A DNA stretch of 8,720 nucleotides from Rubrobacteraceae bacterium. Its GTDB lineage: Bacteria > Actinomycetota > Rubrobacteria > Rubrobacterales > Rubrobacteraceae. The DNA lies in NCBI GenBank assembly GCA_013698525.1, contig JACCSM010000522.1, positions 1 through 8,720 on the forward strand, read 5' to 3'. Every line of letters starts with the position of its first letter. Within the stretch, counting starts at the first letter, position 1. This document shows, piece by piece, positions 6,699 through 8,720 of the stretch. A model generated the notes under the pieces. That model had not been told where the DNA came from. It did no database searches and saw only the letters and a list, made by a program, of their open reading frames with translations. The translations under genes and the position numbers were made by a program.

Positions 6699-7391
6699 TC
6701 AGAAATCGACGTAGTAGTCGAACGGTTGCGTATCCGGGAATGCCGAGGTGCGGAGGACGGCCCATTGGTGAGGATCGTCCGCAGCCGAGACCTCCTCGAG
6801 CATCCAGCCCAGATTCGTCACACAGAATGACGCTGCGCGCTTGATCGCGGGCAAATGATAGTCATCGACGAACACGATCCCTCCCGCGCGTACGAGCCTA
6901 CCGAGAAAGACGAGGTCGAGGAATACGCCGTCGAAGCGATGGTTGCCGTCGACGAACGCGAGGTGAAAGCTCCTGCCTTCGCTGAGAAATCGCGGCAGTG
7001 CGATCTGCGACTCCTCCGCGTGGTGTTCCACCAGCTCCGCGACCCCCGCCTCCTCGAGAAACTGCAGACCACAGTTGGCGAACCTCGTCGCCTGGTGGGG
7101 GTCGAGGACCACGTGTCGCGGCGTCGGACCTGCGTTCTCAAGCAGGCCCTCGCAAACATGGAGAGCCGAGATGGCGTAGCCAAGGCCGATCTCGATCGCC
7201 TGCGTCGCCCCCTCCCGCGAGACCCACTCCCGCAGCGCCTCGCTCTCGGCGGCGCTCACCGCTACCGGGAAGAGGCTGTGGACCGTGCCGTCGGAGCGCG
7301 CGACGGCGGTGCCGTCGCGAACCAGACGCTCGATCACGCTGCGTACCCGTCGCACCGACGAGCGTTGGTCGGCGATTTGCCCAGAACTCAT
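6699..7391 (-). CDS. Class I SAM-dependent methyltransferase (Methyltransf_24 / O-methyltransferase-like)
   Basis: A 230-residue protein with a Rossmann-type methyltransferase domain. Motif I is AIEIGLGYAIS (65-75), the SAM-ribose acidic residue is probably D97 in HVVLDPHQ, and FHLAFVDGNHRFDGVFLDL (142-160) followed by GGIVFVDDY (170-178) is the VDG-H-Y and FDD pattern of the Methyltransf_24 group related to catechol-type O-methyltransferases. D148, H151 and D176/D177 could bind a metal. About 50 N-terminal residues form a helical region of unknown role, rich in Arg and Val. The acceptor is unknown. The frame stays open to 7487, but I start at ATG 7391 because a well-spaced promoter lies directly upstream, predicting a leaderless mRNA; no Shine-Dalgarno is seen. 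It probably leads a two-gene unit with the CPT-like kinase and is divergent from the sigma factor gene. Confidence 0.85.
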   Translation of the reverse strand: MSSGQIADQRSSVRRVRSVIERLVRDGTAVARSDGTVHSLFPVAVSAAESEALREWVSREGATQAIEIGLGYAISALHVCEGLLENAGPTPRHVVLDPHQATRFANCGLQFLEEAGVAELVEHHAEESQIALPRFLSEGRSFHLAFVDGNHRFDGVFLDLVFLGRLVRAGGIVFVDDYHLPAIKRAASFCVTNLGWMLEEVSAADDPHQWAVLRTSAFPDTQPFDYYVDF

Positions 7392-7399
7392 CACGTTAC

Positions 7400-7428
7400 A
7401 CCATAGAACGTTTTGCCCATGATGACAA
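7400..7428 (-). promoter_or_regulatory. Promoter of the methyltransferase gene, leaderless geometry
   Basis: On the minus strand TTGTCA (7428-7423) is followed after exactly 17 bases by TATGGT (7405-7400), a TAnnnT -10. Only eight bases separate the -10 from the ATG at 7391, so transcription would begin at or within about two bases of the start codon. This matches the absence of a ribosome binding site. Confidence 0.6.
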
Positions 7429-7453
7429 TAGATGCAGGCGGAGTACCTTTCCT

Positions 7454-7484
7454 GAAACGAACCATCGGGCCGGCTCGTTGCGTA
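7454..7484 (+). promoter_or_regulatory. Candidate ECF-type promoter(s) upstream of the sigma factor gene
   Basis: Two overlapping pairs fit the usual ECF pattern of a GAAC-like -35 and CGT-like -10. GAAAC (7454-7458) and CGTT (7476-7479) are separated by 17 bases; GAACC (7459-7463) and CGTA (7481-7484) are also separated by 17. Either would give a leader of about 125-145 nt and would suit autoregulation by the downstream sigma factor. The motifs are short, so chance matches are possible. Confidence 0.4.
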
Positions 7485-7596
7485 CAAACCGAATAGAGAT
7501 CGGCGAGGAAGCCGTGGAGAGTACTACCCCCTGTCCGGGTGGTTCTGCGGTTGCCGAGGCGGATGCCGGAGTGTGGTTTGACCAGCTAGCTCAGAG

Positions 7597-7610
7597 CTCC
7601 CGGGTGGGAG
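7597..7610 (+). promoter_or_regulatory. Small hairpin covering the sigma factor ribosome binding site
   Basis: CTCCC (7597-7601) pairs with GGGAG (7606-7610) around a GGGT loop. The 3' arm is the purine-rich site just before ATG 7615, so folding would mask it. If the sigma gene instead starts at GTG 7630, which has its own GGAG five bases upstream, this hairpin matters less. Confidence 0.3.
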
Positions 7611-7614
7611 GGAG

Positions 7615-8187
7615 ATGTTTGGAGCAGTAGTGAGAGGTGTGGAGGACGAGGAGTTGATACGCTGGGTAGCGGAAGGGGACGACCGGGCGCTCTCGGAGCT
7701 ATACGATCGCTATTCGCGGCCGGTTTACGCCACGGGCATCAGGGTGCTTGGGGATGCCTCCCTGGCCGAGGAGGTGGTCCAGGATACCTTCATGAGTGTC
7801 TGGCGGGCGGCGGGTTCCTTCGACCCTGGGCGGGCGCGTTTTTCCACCTGGCTCTATCGGATCACCCGTAACCGGGCTGTGGATCTCGATCGGAGGCGGC
7901 AGGTACGGCCTTTGTCCGCCGGCGATGAGCCGCTTCGAAACGTGTCCGGCGGCCCTGAGCCCGAGGGAGGGGTAGATGGCTGGGACGTCGCCCGGGCGCT
8001 CTCGCGTATTCCCGATGTGCACCGGGAGGTGTTGACCCTTTCGTACTTCGAGGGACTCTCTCAGCGTGAGATCTCTCGCCGCACCGGCGTCCCGTTGGGA
8101 ACGATAAAGAGCCGGACTACGGCCGCCCTCAAGAGGCTGCACCGGAGCCTGGTAAACCCCGCAGCGGAGGAGTACCGACGTGACTGA
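7615..8187 (+). CDS. ECF-family RNA polymerase sigma factor (SigK-like, RskA-partnered)
   Basis: A 190-residue group 4 sigma factor that directs RNA polymerase to a small regulon. Region 2 spans about 25-95 (LYDRYSRPVYATGIRVLGD, then AEEVVQDTFMSVWRAAGSFDPGRARFSTWLYRITRNRAVDLDRRR), with the core-binding and -10-melting helices. Region 4 spans about 125-178 (ALSRIPDVHREVLTLSYFEGLSQREISRRTGVPLGTIKSRTTAALKRLH), a helix-turn-helix for the -35. The linker is about 30 residues and there is no extra C-terminal domain. The start is either ATG 7615, with GGGAG ending four bases before it, or GTG 7630, with GGAG five bases before it, which would give 185 residues. Its end overlaps the anti-sigma gene by eight bases, so the two are made together. 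Regulation is expected through sequestration by that membrane anti-sigma factor. Confidence 0.93.
   Translation: MFGAVVRGVEDEELIRWVAEGDDRALSELYDRYSRPVYATGIRVLGDASLAEEVVQDTFMSVWRAAGSFDPGRARFSTWLYRITRNRAVDLDRRRQVRPLSAGDEPLRNVSGGPEPEGGVDGWDVARALSRIPDVHREVLTLSYFEGLSQREISRRTGVPLGTIKSRTTAALKRLHRSLVNPAAEEYRRD
8166..8172 (+). promoter_or_regulatory. Ribosome binding site of the anti-sigma factor
   Basis: GGAGGAG lies seven bases before the GTG at 8180, inside the end of the sigma factor gene. It fixes the start of the anti-sigma factor and shows translational coupling. Confidence 0.8.
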
Positions 8188-8720
8188 AGACCGCTTCGAG
8201 GAGCTCCTCGGCCCCTTCCTGCTCGGCGATCTCTCCGTCGAAGAGGAGCGCGAGTTGGAGCGACATCTGGAGGGGTGTTCCGGATGTCGGGGTGAGCTCG
8301 CTCGCGCCCGCCAGACCCATGGTCTCCTCCGAGAGCTGGCCGCTGGCGGGCCACCGCCGGAGCTCAAGGACCGCGTGCTGGCACGGGCAAGAGGTGAGAT
8401 CCCGGCCCGCTCCCGAGTCGGATGGAGGCTCTGGGTTCCGGCGGCCGCGCTGCTGACGATCGCTGTCCTGGGCGCCGGTCTCCTCTGGGCGTTCACCCAA
8501 GAGTCTTCGGAGGGTATTCCCCTGACCGCGACGGTTGCTGCCTCACATGGCGGCGGCGAGGTCAGCGGGGAGGTGGACAGGGGAAACCTTCAGATCGAGC
8601 TGGTGGTGTGGGACCTGCCCGAACTCCGAAAGGACGAATACTATGAGCTGTGGTACGCCAAGGAGGATGGCGGACGGATCAGCTGCGGTACCTTCCGCGC
8701 GCAGCCGGGAGGTCAGACTA
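8180..8720 (+). CDS. RskA-type membrane anti-sigma factor, 3' end beyond window
   Basis: Opens at GTG 8180 and runs off the right edge after 180 residues. It should hold the neighbouring sigma factor inactive at the membrane until a signal, usually proteolysis or a redox change, releases it. Residues 1-70 form a cytoplasmic anti-sigma domain with the zinc-binding HxxxCxxC motif (H29, C33, C36 in HLEGCSGC). A single membrane helix spans about 85-105 (WVPAAALLTIAVLGAGLLWAF). The remainder is an outside domain resembling the anti-sigma-K factor RskA C-terminal domain, with GEVDRGNLQIELVVWDLPEL and YYELWYAKEDGGRISCGTF. RskA proteins are about 230-250 residues, so roughly 50-70 are missing. One outside cysteine (in ISCGTF) could be redox-active, though this is a guess. 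The family assignment is strong; the inducing signal is unknown. Confidence 0.88.
   Translation, partial: MTEDRFEELLGPFLLGDLSVEEERELERHLEGCSGCRGELARARQTHGLLRELAAGGPPPELKDRVLARARGEIPARSRVGWRLWVPAAALLTIAVLGAGLLWAFTQESSEGIPLTATVAASHGGGEVSGEVDRGNLQIELVVWDLPELRKDEYYELWYAKEDGGRISCGTFRAQPGGQT

Noticed and set aside
6624..6830. 68-codon plus-strand frame between and over the methyltransferase end.
   Set aside because: It overlaps the conserved end of the methyltransferase on the other strand and has no recognisable domain or ribosome binding site.
7392..7487. Possible N-terminal extension of the methyltransferase carrying a CxxCHHG string.
   Set aside because: It would overlap the -35 and -10 of a well-formed promoter, has no ribosome binding site, and the methyltransferase family does not have such a segment.
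1..8720. CRISPR array, tRNA or rRNA genes, insertion sequence ends or attachment sites.
   Set aside because: I saw no regularly spaced repeats, cloverleaf-like sequence, transposase or integrase frame, or flanking duplications, including around the methyltransferase/kinase pair.

Overview
The window is high-GC bacterial chromosome with short intergenic gaps and frequent GTG/TTG starts. An ECF sigma factor paired with an RskA-type anti-sigma factor, a GH15 glucoamylase/trehalase-type enzyme and a UPF0173 hydrolase suggest an actinomycetote, possibly Rubrobacter-like. That placement is inferred from gene style only; no rRNA or marker gene is present.

Layout. 2-292 (+): 3' end of cobS, the last step of cobalamin assembly. 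295-375: a perfect hairpin and a palindromic repeat element between convergent genes; the repeat contains the stop codon of the next gene. 373-1098 (-): UPF0173 metal-dependent hydrolase. 1099-1255: divergent promoter region with a TATAAT box and a 12-bp perfect palindrome. 1256-1678 (+): small YdcZ/DUF606-type membrane protein. 1680-1795: gene-free stretch of interleaved inverted repeats that runs up to the next start codon.

1796-5859 (+): four tightly packed co-directional genes, probably one operon. They are a GH15 glycosidase, glutamate formimidoyltransferase, a nucleoside 2-deoxyribosyltransferase split by a single-base frameshift, and a Nit-type carbon-nitrogen hydrolase. The last three would fit salvage or breakdown of nucleosides and amino-acid-derived nitrogen compounds, but no pathway is proven by the context.

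5904-7391 (-): a pair transcribed toward the operon, a class I SAM-dependent methyltransferase followed by a chloramphenicol-phosphotransferase-like P-loop kinase. The kinase gene is lower in GC (about 59% by hand count over 5941-6540) than sampled rows of the neighbouring operon (about 67%), and the pair looks like accessory cargo. The methyltransferase has a promoter placed so that its mRNA would be leaderless.

7615-8720 (+): an ECF sigma factor overlapping by 8 bases an RskA-type zinc-binding membrane anti-sigma factor that runs off the window. ECF-like promoter motifs lie upstream and would suit autoregulation.

Most of the window is ordinary housekeeping or accessory metabolism. I found no convincing novel multi-gene system. 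The points most worth a second look are the frameshifted deoxyribosyltransferase, the methyltransferase/kinase pair, the two intergenic repeat elements and the promoter architecture around 7390-7615.
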